Shown: positions 1 to 11,509 of the stretch, piece after piece | How the letters are laid out: each line of letters opens with the position of its first letter | How positions within the stretch are numbered: the first letter of the stretch is position 1 | Assembly: GCA_000727475.1 (NCBI GenBank) | Contig: KL647289.1 | Location: 8,298,629-8,362,628 of the forward strand | Length of the DNA stretch: 64,000 nt | DNA from: Sarcocystis neurona | Lineage: Eukaryota; Apicomplexa; Conoidasida; Eucoccidiorida; Sarcocystidae | Direction: 5' to 3' | The notes under the pieces: model-generated | Seen by the model: the letters and a program-made list of their open reading frames with translations, nothing else | The model's database searches: none | Told to the model about the DNA's origin: nothing | Made by a program: the position numbers and the translations under genes

Positions 1-797
1 CACTCGAAAGAGTTTGCCCGTACGAGGACTCTCTGTACGCGCAGATTCCAGGGTCCACATACCTTTCGTGGACACTGGGAAAGTCTCCGTTTTTCTGCAA
101 ATCTGTGTTTATGTGTGAATAGCTATCTACAGATATGTTTACGAACGTGTGTGTACAGTTGAGAAGCGTAGTGTGCATCCCTGCTCGTGGACTGAAAGCT
201 CGAGTGTTCGTGCACCTGAGTACCCCGCGCTGTGCAAGCAGGCACGTAAGCCGTGTGCAAAATATGCACCCGTGATGACGGGGTTGTGACGTACACGCGA
301 ACACTTTCTTCCGCACACGTCTGAGTGGAAAAGCAAGTGTACGTACACCTGAACATTTCGCTGCACAGGCGTCCGCAGTGGCGACTCAGGCCCCACACAC
401 GACCAGTTCGCTGCACGGACACATCGTCAGTGGGAATACGGGCCATGGACGTACACCTGAGCGTTCTGCGCTGCACGTCGGTGCCGCAGCTCCGTTCACT
501 CGAATAAATCTAAAAGGCCACGCAGGCACGCTGCAACGTATTGTTCGGTGTACATTCAACGGCGGAGGGAACAAGTGAAGTTAATGTTGTGGTGGGAAAA
601 AACTAGGCAGAGAGGCTGTTGGCCGCCGCAGGCACATGCTTACGTCACAGTGAGACGATCAATAAATAGGGCATTAGGAAGGCGATAGATTTATGGCAGT
701 GTGGGCAACGCAGTGGGGTACACGGTATATTTGTACTTGTAAAGACATATTGGTGTATGTTGCTCGTCGCTAGAAACCTCCACCGGTGGTGGTGTGC

Positions 798-833
<36 letters not shown>

Positions 834-2815
834 ACACGTGTACTGCACATGATCACACATGTATGTTGTCCTAGGAAGTATACGTGGCCTTACGTATATG
901 TATATGTCGCGAAATGTTACAGAACTGCTTGCCTCCACGTAATTGCTGTAAAGGCTCGTGAGAGATATGTATGTGTGTGTGTGTGTGTGTGAACCCGTGC
1001 CTTGAGAGATACACCTGCCGTACGTAAGCATATAAGTAGGGGTGTGCGTACACATACAAATGTCCGACAAAAGACACTCCGCATCGGTGCATTTTCTGCA
1101 GAAGCCCAACAAGCGCAGCTGTTGTCATCTGCTGCTCGTGGCGCCCCCATACGGCTGGGGTTCTTGCTTCTCACGTTCACGATGTTCCTGTTCATATCCC
1201 GGGTGTCTGTAAGTCATTACTGATTTGCGTGGACTTAGCTCTTTTGGCGTGTCTCTCTGTGAAGCTATTGCAACGTTCAGCCTCTCCTTTTCCACCTCGT
1301 TTTGATACTCACTCTGTTCCTCTGTATAGGCACACGTGTGTGTTACGCTGCGTACACCACTTCAGAAAATACATAGTTATGTACGTATATACACGTATAC
1401 GTGTGCTAGCCCTTTTTTGAACGCAGGCTCTCTCGCGACCTCGTTGATATACATTAATGCGAGCCTACATATATCTATATATAAAATGCGCGTACACACA
1501 AGTTCGCGTAGCTGCCGGTGAAGAACAAGAAGACAGATGCTGTACCTACGTACTGATATAACTGCCACCAAACCCCTTCTGCCTTTGCTACATATACGAA
1601 TCTGTCTCGGGACATATTATCCGGAGTTGCCTGTCTGTGTCACTTTACAACGAACTCTCTTTTTATCTCTGTCAGTGGACTCAAAGACTGAGTATCCAGC
1701 GCATCCGTTTTGAAAGGTTGTTGTACGCTTCAGGTACACCGGTTACGCATTTATGAGTAGTAGTTTGTGAATACACATTAACCCGTATGTGTGTGTATTT
1801 ACGTCTGTATCTGTCTGCATCTATCTGTCCAGCTGTGTTGCTCTTGCTTCTATCTGTCTCTATCTCTCTACTTACGTGCGTGTGCGTATTACATGCGACA
1901 GGTTGATATTTCTGTGATATTCTCTGTACATAAGGATACTCGAGTGGAGCACTACCCTTCTGCTGCTGTCCATAAAAAGGCATGCAAGTAGTTGCAACAT
2001 CCGTAAGACTATTTCCGTCAGAGCTCCACGTACATGGAGTCGCTATCGCTACTCTCAATTCGTCGATCTTCATTGCCCTGTCATTAAAGTGTCCTACGCT
2101 GCGCTATAGCGGGTCGTTGAGTGCAGCCCAAGATATTCTGCTCCCTGTCTAATATCTATTCCTCTTTCTTGCCACTCTCTCTCTGTATACATGTATATAC
2201 ATATTTGTATATATAGTTTCATGTATACGCTTGGAAATGCCGTTGTGTGTCTTATATATATAGATATATATGTGTATATGTACGTATGTGTATGCACCTG
2301 TGGGGGGAGACTGGACGTGTTGCTTCATCGGCCGTCACAAAGAGACAAGAGTCAGGATCGGCTTTCAAAAAAAACAAGAAGTAACTGCAGAACATTATCG
2401 TTATACGCTGAGGTGATGCAGACCGTCGCCTGTTTGCGGAGGCAATGGAAACAAGCGTCGCTGGCTCAGTTCTCTACATATTTTCAGTAAAGTGTCGTAG
2501 CGTCTCTCTTTCTCCTTTGTCTCCTACCGTTCAAATATCAACTTATTTGCTGTTTATGTACATGTGTGTACATATACATGCACACATATACAGATAATTC
2601 TGTAACACGCATTATTATGTTATATATATGTATGTTAATGTATGTATGTATATGTGTATATATATATACATAGTATAAATAGGTGAGCGTATAGCGCATG
2701 GGAGAGGCATACCGCAGGTACATACCTATTATCTATGGGGTGGATAACTACGAGTATATGTACATTTTATATCTGTCAATCCGAGACAAGTGCATGTCTG
2801 TGGTTTTTCCTTTAT
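1..2815. other. microsatellite-rich spacer, no gene seen
   Basis: No convincing coding sequence is visible on either strand. The stretch holds (TA)n at about 799-829, (GT)n at about 971-990, and many short mixed TATA/GTGT/ACAC tracts up to 2800. Open frames here are short, and their translations are Tyr/Ile/Val/Cys/Thr-rich as expected from such repeats. The segment 2290-2490 is less repetitive but shows no recognisable product. A weak repeated motif occurs near 336-480 and is treated in the findings. Confidence 0.6.
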
Positions 2816-2819
2816 ATAG

Positions 2820-5800
2820 GTGAACCGCATCACATCAGTGGAGGAGTTGGAGGATAAAATTGTTACTCGTCGCTTGCGTTTGAAAGGCGACCTCGCTGGT
2901 ATAAATCACCGAAACGGTCAGTTCATATATGACTGTGTGCCTTCTATATGTACCTCCACGCGCGCACGTGTCTGTCTATATCTCACTGTCTTTCTCTATC
3001 TATATCTCGCCACATATATGTATATATATATATATGTTCACTTGTGTACACATACGTTTATGCACGTGGGTAGACATTGCATATTATATATATGTATATG
3101 TAATGTGTTTGTCTGTATCTCTCTATTAATCTCTCGCTATATATATATATATACATGTCCACTTGTGCACACGTACGCTTACGCATTTGGGCCGACATTC
3201 TAGGTACTGTGGTACTTTTCTGTTTTTGAAGACCTACGTCATCATTCGTGAATGTGTGTGGGCGACTGCACATATGTATTCCCGTCCACCTGTGCGAAAA
3301 TAAATATATGTGTGTGTGCATGTGTAAAAATTTTTCCTACAGTTCTCCCCTATGTCGCGTAAGTATATGTGCTGCAGGTCCTTGTACAAACGTATACTAC
3401 TGGAAGTGCACAGAAAGCACGTAACAATAGGTGGAACTATGTATCAGTTCTCTCTGTCTATCGTCGTGAGCCTGCTGCCAGGTGAGAATTCTCATTCTTT
3501 CCTGATTTTCTGCTGCTGCTACTGTTGCTGTTATTGCTGCTGCTGCTACCCAGGTTGCATGTACTTTTACCATATCCCTCTGCTACATCGCGTAGCTCTG
3601 TTCTTCCTGCCGCTGCCTGTGTTGACTCCTAATCTCTCGCGCTACAAGACAGCAGCAGCAGCACCAGTGGCCGCATCTGCTGCTGCAGCAGCAGCAACTC
3701 CGTCTGCTGCAGCAGGAACGCGGCCGGCAATAGGCAAGCGATGTGCTGCACCGGCGGACGCAGCACCTTCGGCAAGCTCTGTTGCAGAAGAAGCTTCACG
3801 AGCGGCAACAACAGGAGGATCTGAGCAACAGCAACTGCTGCAGTGTGCAGGCGATGCAGCCACAGCAGCACATCCCTCTGGGGGGGTTCGCTCTTCAGAT
3901 CAGCTACTGCTGCTGCGGCTGCACGAAGTGCTTCTTCCTTCGCCGCTCATTTGTCGGAGTCCTGCAGCTCGCCGTGCCCCTCAGCAGCAGGCGGAGACAA
4001 AGCAGCAACAGCAGCAGACGGAGAAACAGCAGCGCTTATACCAGCAGCAGGTAGCAGAGCAGTTGCAGGTCGTGCGAGAGCCGCAGCTAGGGCAAAGGGA
4101 GGCGGAGCAGCAACGTCGTCTTTTACGACGGCCCTGGTTCCGGCACCAGCAGGAAGAGGGAAGCCAGGGGCCCTACAAATACTCCTCCCGGCAGCAGGGG
4201 GAAATGAACGAAAGTGCGACAGCAGACACCCACTGCAAAACATCAGCCGCGGGACCAAGAATTATGCGGAGGCGAAATAGAGAAAATGTGGCCAGGATAA
4301 TAGCAACGAAGGCTGCACGTGCCCTACACGCAGCAGCAGCACAAACGAAGAGCTGGCGATATGTGGTAGGCCTGGCCGCAGCAGCGAGCGCAGCGCAGGC
4401 ACAAGCCAGAAGCCTTCTTTGTAGAAGGAATGCAGCTGCAGCTGCACCACCAGCAGATGCCAGGCCAGCAGCAGCAGTACGTACACGAACAGCAGGACCA
4501 TCAGCAGCCATAGCGGGCGCGACGTCCGCAGCAGCTGCTGCAGCAGCACGACCAGGTGCACCCGCTGCAGCGGCAGGGGAGTCAAAAGCAGCAGACGCAG
4601 GATTTGCAGAGGAAGCAAAGGAGAGACGGACACCCGCGAAAGAGGCAGAAGGAGCACACCGAAGAAAAGCGGGGGACGGAGCAACAGAGACGAGAGACGG
4701 CGACAACAGAGACGAGACGAGAGAATCACAGGCGGAGGCAAGAGTAATAGGGGAGGGTGAAGAGAGTCCTGTAGAAAGAGGGAATGGTACGAGGTGTACT
4801 AACACGCGTGCAGCTGCAGAAGCAGCACAGCAGGGAGGAAAAGGATATGCAGACTTCTTCGAACAGGCTGTCTTGTTTGTTGAAAAAGAAGTAGTCAGGC
4901 GACCCGTCGTGGTCACTCCCGTGGTAAAAGTGCGGGTGCCGGAGGGTATTCTCCTCCAAGGTAACAGCAGCAGCACCAGCACGACGCGCAGCAGCAGCCC
5001 GTGTGGCAGCAGAAGCGGCCCAGAAAGCAGCGCAAATGGGCTCGTGAGCAACAGCAATGGCAGCCGGAGCAGCGACTACAGCAGGCACGCAAGTGGCAGC
5101 AGCAGCGTCATCGGTAAAGATACAAGCAGCGGCAGTTGTATCGATCCACACACAAGCGGCAGCAGCACGAGCAGCAACGGAAGCACCAGCACTAGTTGGT
5201 GCAGCAGCAGTGCAGTGGAGAAGAAAATGGAGAAGCAAGAAGGATTTGCAGCGGCAGGAGTCCCCGTGGAGGCCACTGCTCATACGATAGCAGCAGCTGC
5301 TACTGCGTTGACCTGTCCACACGCTGCACCAGCAGCAGCAGCAGAGAGATATATAATGTTGCTGCAGGCACGCATTTTCTACCGTCCGACTGGGAAGTAC
5401 AAACCCTGGCCTACTACTACTGTCGATCTGGGTGAAGAGTTGCTGCGACGTGGTCTCGCTTTTCTTGACTACAATGCCTTTGCACTTGTCGCATCTGCTC
5501 GGCGTGCTGCTGCTTCTCCTGCTGCTGTCTCTCGTGCTGCTGGTGCTGTTCCCTGTGCTGCTGATCCAGCTGTTGCTGCCGCAGTGAGGTGTGCTTCGGC
5601 GCGCCGCAATGCTCGGACGAGCCTCTCGTGGCTCAGCACGAGTAGCTTCCGCAAAAGACTAACAGAGTATATCAAACGACGATCAGAAGAAAGACGCTTC
5701 AACAAGGTACGAGTTCCTCCTGCTCTTCTGCTCTGCGTGTTTGCCCTCTGCTGCCGCCAGCAGCAGCAGCAGCAAACCACACCGCAGTCATACCAGCAGA

Positions 5801-6556
5801 CATGTTCTCCACCCAAAAAAAACCAGTTGCATACATGCTCGGCGCAGCAGCCACTGTGTGTTTGCCTCATCCCCTGCGAGGGGCACGCGAAGTGGCAGCT
5901 TCGGCGAACGTATATAAGTACACGCGTGTCCCTCCCATTTCTGCCCTTTCACTCCATGAGTCACTAACACAACATATATGTGTATGTTTATATATGTAAG
6001 TGTATGTGTCCATATGTGAGTACGTGTATATATATACATGTGTGTAGCCCCTCTCTATGTGCCTCTTCTATTGTCGTCTTTCTGCGTCTAGATTTATGAA
6101 TACATGCATGCACAGAGATGTCCGTGTGTTGCTGTCTTGGTCTATGTCACACTGCCCAGCACCTTGTTGCTGAGCCGAAGCTGTTGGCTGGCACATTAGA
6201 AATGAAGCTACTGCTGCCGCTGCTACAGGACTCTGCCATCTTTGTTGCTGCTGGTACGCAGCATATTTGCTGCAGCAAATGAGAAGGAGGTGCCATTTCA
6301 CGACTCGGTTCTGCGTGGCGACGGAAGACGCCTCTGCCTTATCTCCCCCTTTTTCTGTTGCCGCTGCACCCTCGTCAGAGAGAAGCTTTTTTCCTGCTGC
6401 TGCTGTGTACGGGTTCTGCAGCTAGCGGCGATCGAGGCGGAGGCGCAGAGCGAGAAGCGAGGCGTGTGGGGCGCAGGCGAAGCCAGAGACGTGTCTATCG
6501 CAGTGGAAGCGGAGGAACAAGCAGAAGATAGGAAGCAGCAGTACCAGCAGAGATAG
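2820..6556 (+). CDS. SNase-like (staphylococcal nuclease fold) domain protein, multi-exon, with CAG-rich insert
   Basis: Split gene; exon limits are partly unresolved. A first candidate exon at about 2820-2919 follows a tatag acceptor and ends at a cg|gtcagt donor; it encodes VNRITSVEELEDKIVTRRL and a basic continuation. A second at about 3352-3481 ends at a CAG|GTGAG donor and carries SLYKRILLEVHRKH. A CAG-rich open frame fills 3645-5345 (Ala/Gln/Ser-rich). After a gctgcag acceptor, 5368-5706 encodes IFYRPTGKYKPWPTTTVDLG followed by EELLRRGLAFLDYNAF, then SSFRKRLTEYIKRR. The last part, about 6421-6556, gives LAAIEAEAQSEKRGVWG and stops at 6554. The pair 'DLGEELLRRGLA' and 'AEAxxxxKRGVWG' is the typical C-terminal half of SNase/thermonuclease-fold proteins. 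Phases of the 3481 and 5368 borders do not match, so at least one intermediate exon is missing from this model. Whether it is an active nuclease cannot be judged: I did not locate the catalytic Arg/Glu residues. Fold assignment is moderately sure, activity unknown. Confidence 0.5.
3645..5345 (+). repeat. CAG-rich tract inside the SNase-like gene
   Basis: Interrupted (CAG)n runs on the plus strand. The frame that stays open through the whole block gives Ala, Gln, Ser and Arg runs. Antisense frames are also open for long stretches because (CTG)n has no stop codons, so antisense reading is not evidence of a second gene. The tract separates the N-terminal and C-terminal parts of the nuclease-like fold. 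Confidence 0.7.
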
Positions 6557-8620
6557 CCACACACTCAGGCTTCTTGCTGACGATAGCACTGCGCGCTTGC
6601 AGCCGAACGTGCACGTGCAGAATCGTCAACGCGGGAGCAGCATACTGCAGTAGGAGAGACGGAATCAGCAGCAGCCGCAGCCGAGGCAGAAGCGGCCGCG
6701 GGAGGATGGACTACGTGCAGCAGCAGAAGCAGCAGGAGCAGCACACAAGGGGGGGGGAAGAAGGCGTACGAGCACGTGCGACAGCACCTGCAGGGGCCAC
6801 ACAGCAACAGCAGCGCAGGCGAAAGGAACTGGCTGCTGGTCTTGAAGAATTTCTAGGAAGAGGGCGGGGGAAGTTTATTTGTCTCTGATAATAAATAAAA
6901 AGTCTGCGACACGAGCTAGCGGAACGTGACCCGCATGTACACGTGTTGCCGCCAAGACGCACCAGGAGACGGGGAACTGCTTCTTCGCGTTTTCACGCGT
7001 CCTTCCTTTCTCCGTCTTGCGTAGCAGAGAATTATTCTGGTCTCCAGTCTCTCGGTCTGTGTAAATATATGCGTATGTACTCATATATATATATGGCAAC
7101 CTACGGGCAGCAGGTGTGTGCACACATATATGTATAGAAGTGTGTGAACAGAAAAAGGGACATGTCAAGGGCGAGAAATGTACGCACACATATATATTTG
7201 TAAGTGTACACTTGCGTGCGTTTCTGTATATATATATATATGTTGGGATATTTGCATGCTTTTATGTGTCTGCATGCGTAGTCTTCTCTCTCCATGGAGG
7301 TGTGTTTGTTTGTCTACGCGGAGCAGTCGAAGTGCGGCTTGTACCCGTTTCACTTCGCCTGTTGCTCCTTCCAACAGAGGAGACTTTCCTCTTACCGGCA
7401 TGTACATATCCACGCTGCACTTACAAATATATGTTCGCGTGGCCAGACCTCTTCGAATCCACATGTATACGTGCATACTTATCTACACATATATATATAT
7501 ATGTATGGTTGTAGTCTATGCGCGCCCGCACAAGTGTCATGTGCTGATATGGACCTACACATGTGCAGACACGTGCGTAACGATACAGGACACCTAACTC
7601 TCTATTCAGAAGTTAACAGCTTCGCTTTCACAATATTTCTGCATATGTATATATATATGTTTGCAGTTCATATATACATATACAAATAGATCTTCTACTT
7701 GTGTATCTGTGCTGCGTCTACATTTCTTCCACAGATACGTATGGATGTATAGGATACGGGAGATGCATGCATGTGTCTCAAAATATATATATATACACAT
7801 GTGTATGCGTTTAGGTGTGTGTGTTCACTAAGAAGTCCATATTCCCAGCTATGAATAGAACTTCTTCAACGTATACATGTAAATATCCACACATCCACAC
7901 ACAACTTGACTTTCTTTTCCTTCCTGCGCGTAGAATACCTGTGGGTACGCAGATTACACAGGCGTCGGATATATAGACTGTATATCCCAATATGTACATG
8001 TGCATATCTGTATGTATATGTGTACACATATATATATATATATATGTATATGTATGTGTATGGCGCGCAGATGCGTGGAGATCTCGCACACGTACACGGG
8101 GTTGCAGAGACGTGTCTACACGTATGTGTATACATACGTGGGTCACGGATCCTCGGAAGAAATACGACAGTGACGACGCGGATAAGCGTGTCTGAAGAGG
8201 TACACATAGGTGATTCTTAGACTCAGATTGAATAAATGTAGATGTGTGTACACACGAATATACCCGTGCATGTAGGCGGGCATTAGAATATGTACAGGCC
8301 GACGTGCATGCGACACAGCAGCACCCGTCCGTCCTTCGTGTAGACAGTGGCGCAGTCGTCGACACGCGCGCGCCGACAGCCGCAAGGCTCTGTGCAGGTA
8401 GCATCAGTGGCAACGCGTCGCATGCAGGCGCAGCAGGAGGGATTTTCCTTCGCAGAAGGGTGCAGCAGCAGAAGAGCAAAAATCCATCGTTGTACGTAGC
8501 ATCCGCAGGAAACTCCCGTCTGTGTGGCCCACTAGTCTCTCTCACTTCACGAAGCAGCATAGGCGCCGTACGGGCAGCCAGCAGCTGCAGGGACAGCGAC
8601 TCTTTGCCGCAACGCAGGCG
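6557..8620. other. spacer with microsatellites; possible small exon 6574-6888
   Basis: Right after the SNase-like stop, 6574-6888 (+) is open and encodes a Gln/Arg-rich tail ending LAAGLEEFLGRGRGKF before a TGA at 6886-6888. It could be a 3' exon of the upstream gene. From 7060 to 8250 the sequence is dominated by TATA/CACA microsatellites (for example 7222-7242 and 8028-8046). Between 8290 and 8560 both strands are open without a clear winner. No RNA gene seen. Confidence 0.4.
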
Positions 8621-8629
8621 GAAGTGACA

Positions 8630-9607
8630 CTATTTCCCGCCCGGCTTAAGTTGCCTTGGTGAACGAACTGCCAAACCGAGGTCCTGCAGCAGCTCTCTGC
8701 ACTCCTGCAACAGCTGCTTGCAGTCCGCATGCAGTTGATCCCGTCTCTCCGTAACGCGCTGCTCTGCACGCGTTAATTTTTTCTGAAAGAGAGACTGGAA
8801 GGATTCTTGATCTTCTGAAGAAAAAGCGACGTAGTTGTTCTCACCTTCTCTGTGTGCTTCGTTTAGGTAACCAAACGGCATCTGCTGCTGCTGGCTAACC
8901 TGCCGCTGCTGCTGTTGCTCCCCGTCCAGGTTCAGCTCTTGCCGACAGCGTTGCTGCTGTCGCTGTTGCTGCTGCTGGGCCACGTGCTGCTGCCGCTCTT
9001 CTCTCTGCTGTTGCTGGTCCGGCCGCTGCTCCCAACGCTGCTGCTGGCCGAGCTGTTGGTCATCTTGCTGCGGCCTCTTCTGCAGGTGCTGCCCCTGCTG
9101 CTGCTGCGGCAACTCCTGTTGCTGCGGGAGGCAAAGGCAAGCCGTCGACTGACCTTCGCTTCGAGTCGTCACACTCCTTGTGGCTGCTCCTGCAGGCCCG
9201 GATTCGTCCTTGTCGTTTGCAGCACATGTTGCGTCTCTCCATGCATCACCCCCAGTACCAGCGCCGCCAGCAACAGCTGCTGGCGATACTTCTGCTGTTG
9301 CTGCTGTGTCTTCTGCTTCTGTTGTTGCCACACCTGGTGCAGTTTTTGTTGGGAGGAAGCTTGCCCTGACGGCGCATCTGAATTTTTCGTCGAAGGCGGA
9401 ATCGAGGGGGCCCTGAAGAGACGGCCACACAGTCTTCGAACAACTAGCAGCACATTTACGCTCAGCAATGAGGGGAATGTAACATGCACGTGGATGCCAG
9501 TCTCTGCACATGTTTGTGCCTGTGAGTCTTTGTATACGTGTGTGGCTGCCGGCGTTTCCTTGCGAAGCCCTTCCGGCTAGATCTGTCACATTTTCTAGTA
9601 GTGACAC
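8630..9607 (-). CDS. Gln-rich protein with C-terminal coiled coil, unknown function
   Basis: Minus-strand frame of 325 codons ending with a TAG at 8630-8632. The central part is (CAG)n-encoded poly-Gln mixed with Arg and Glu. The C-terminal ~90 residues are ordinary protein: YLNEAHREGENNYVAFSS, then KKLTRAEQRVTERRDQ and LLQECRELLQDLGLAV, which look like a heptad-rich coiled coil. The 5' part is uncertain: the frame opens with GTG at 9607, not ATG. A second minus frame, 9169-9489, also looks protein-like (KLHQVWQQQKQKTQQQQQKY). An intron near 9170-9190 may therefore switch between the two frames. No domain is recognised. Confidence applies to the C-terminal half. Confidence 0.5.
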   Translation of the reverse strand: MSLLENVTDLAGRASQGNAGSHTRIQRLTGTNMCRDWHPRACYIPLIAERKCAASCSKTVWPSLQGPLDSAFDEKFRCAVRASFLPTKTAPGVATTEAEDTAATAEVSPAAVAGGAGTGGDAWRDATCAANDKDESGPAGAATRSVTTRSEGQSTACLCLPQQQELPQQQQGQHLQKRPQQDDQQLGQQQRWEQRPDQQQQREERQQHVAQQQQQRQQQRCRQELNLDGEQQQQRQVSQQQQMPFGYLNEAHREGENNYVAFSSEDQESFQSLFQKKLTRAEQRVTERRDQLHADCKQLLQECRELLQDLGLAVRSPRQLKPGGK

Positions 9608-9619
9608 AAAATGTCTCCC

Positions 9620-10195
9620 ACTTCACTCCTTGACGCGTATCTCTGCTTGCACGCGTATCTGTCTCTCTCCTGCGGTAGCGCTTACAAAGAGGTGTGTTGC
9701 TCTACTTTTCTGCCCGTCTCCCCGTCTCTCCCCCTTCGCGGCTTTTAGAGAAAGAGACGCTATGTGAATCTTCTTGTCTGCCCGCCTGTTTCTCTCCCGG
9801 GCCTGTCTGGCTGCGTCGCCCCTGGGCTCGCGGAAGGAAGGCAGAGAGCTGCTTGCGGCCGAGGCCAGCAGCACTGCAGGCACGCCCGAGAGTCGGCAAT
9901 CTGTGGAGGTATCTCTTCCTCTTCGTAGGCTACATTACGAGTGTGCGGCCAGGATGAAGATGCGCGGCTTGCGCAGCTTTTCTAAAGGAGGTCTACAGAC
10001 CCTTGCATGCGGCGAGCGAACGGGAGGGTGAGAGCAGCAGCGTCCCCATGTGCCAAAAGAAGGACGCTGAAGCGGGCGAAACGAGAGAAGCAGCCGGCGT
10101 GAGTGAGAAAAAGAGAGAGGAGAAGCAGCTGCGGTCGTGCGCAAGGTCGTGCTGCGGCACAAAAAAGAGGTGTTGGTCAGAGGTGCGGAGAAGTC
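9620..10195. other. no clear gene; mixed-composition spacer
   Basis: Short frames on both strands, none with a recognisable product or a clean splice context. Composition is balanced and less repetitive than the microsatellite spacers. Nothing further can be supported. Confidence 0.4.
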
Positions 10196-10199
10196 AGAG

Positions 10200-10385
10200 G
10201 TGAAACGCAGAGGAGCGACGGGCACATATGTGTGCCGCCTGCAGAGGGGAAGTGAAGCGTAGAAGAGCGGTGGAGAGATATAGGTGCCGCCTGCAGAGCG
10301 GAGGAGCGACGGCAGATATATTTGCCACCCGCGCAGGGGAAGTGAAGCATAAAAGACCGACAGGCAGAGAGACGAGCAGCCTGGA
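10200..10385 (+). repeat. degenerate ~52-bp minisatellite, about 3.5 copies
   Basis: Units begin at 10200 (52 bp), 10252 (52 bp), 10304 (38 bp, lacking the first 14 bases) and 10342 (partial). Shared landmarks are 'gtgaagcgtagaagagc' at the start of a unit and 'gccgcctgcagagggg' near its end. Copies differ by scattered substitutions. Confidence 0.75.
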
Positions 10386-10389
10386 CATG

Positions 10390-11500
10390 ACGGCAGCCAC
10401 ACGCGCTCGCGTTCGGAGCGAAAAAGACGCACAGGCAAATGCAGAGAGTCGATCCGCGCGTGCACCCGCTCCAGAAGAGAGAGCAGCGGCAAGCCCATGC
10501 GGGGAGAGCCGTTCTTCCCTGTGCGCCCAAGACGACGCACGCAGCGGAAAGAGCAGCGGAAGACTTAAATATAGTGGAGGGTAGATATTATCGAAGGGAA
10601 AGAGAGAGATCCTTGTGACGAATGCATGCGCCGAAGGTGAGCGCAGAAAGACGTATATTTCTTCTACATGCAAGAAAAGTGACGCAGTTAATTGTAGGGG
10701 TGCCCGTCGCGCGCCCCTAGCTACAGACCTAGACTAGTGAGAAGAAAGTTGAGCAGACCCTTTTGACGCCGCGGCGTGCACTATACAGCGCTGATGGCCC
10801 CTGGCCTGGGTGATGTACGTGAGGATGAGTCTTGCGTAGAACAGTCCTATACAGATGACTTTACTCTGCTCTGGGTGTGCAAGTGCTTCTTCCCCCGTCC
10901 GCAAAACACGTCTTTTTTGTCTCCTGTCGCTTTCTTTGTCCTTTTTCGCCTCTCTTTCTGTCTGTGTCCCCGGATGTGCAGCGCTGTCCTCCCGTTCGGC
11001 ATGTTTGTCCGTCTTCCGTTGTTCAGCGCCGCCCCTTTCACTGCTTCTGCTGCGGCTCTGCTGCAAGCAGCTCTACACTTCTCGAGCAACCGCTTGGCAA
11101 CAGAGTGAGTGTCGGTTTTCTTCTGAATTGCAGTGAGCAGGAAATGGGACGAGTTGAACGCGTGCTTGGAGGACTTGCGCCACGAAAGATTCAGAGGAGA
11201 AAATAAGCTACGACAAAGAACGGGTCTTTCCTCGGAGGAAACAGCAAGTGCATGCCATGCAGCATAGGGCTCCGACCCTCCGCTAAAAGAAGCTCGAGCT
11301 ACCCCAGCGGGAAGCGTTGCTGGCACACATACGCTTCACTTTTCTCCAAGCCGCTTTCTTTATGAAGCATGTGTCCGTGGGACAGAACGGCTACCTTGTG
11401 TGACTGCGTGTGACTGCGTGCGCCGCTACGATGCCAGACACGAGCAGGTCGCTCACTTCTGAAAAGGAAGACCTCTGCAAATTCTTTCAAGAAGGATGCG
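10390..11500. other. no supported gene
   Basis: Several frames of 80-160 codons overlap on both strands (for example 10776-11108 + and 10847-11326 -), but they shadow each other and none gives a recognisable domain. Codon usage does not separate them. Confidence 0.35.
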
Positions 11501-11509
11501 TGCACCGAT

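Noticed and set aside
4173..5322. Antisense frames of 150-290 codons opposite the SNase-like gene
   Set aside because: (CTG)n contains no stop codons, so antisense openness is expected; the translations are poly-Leu/Ala/Ser.
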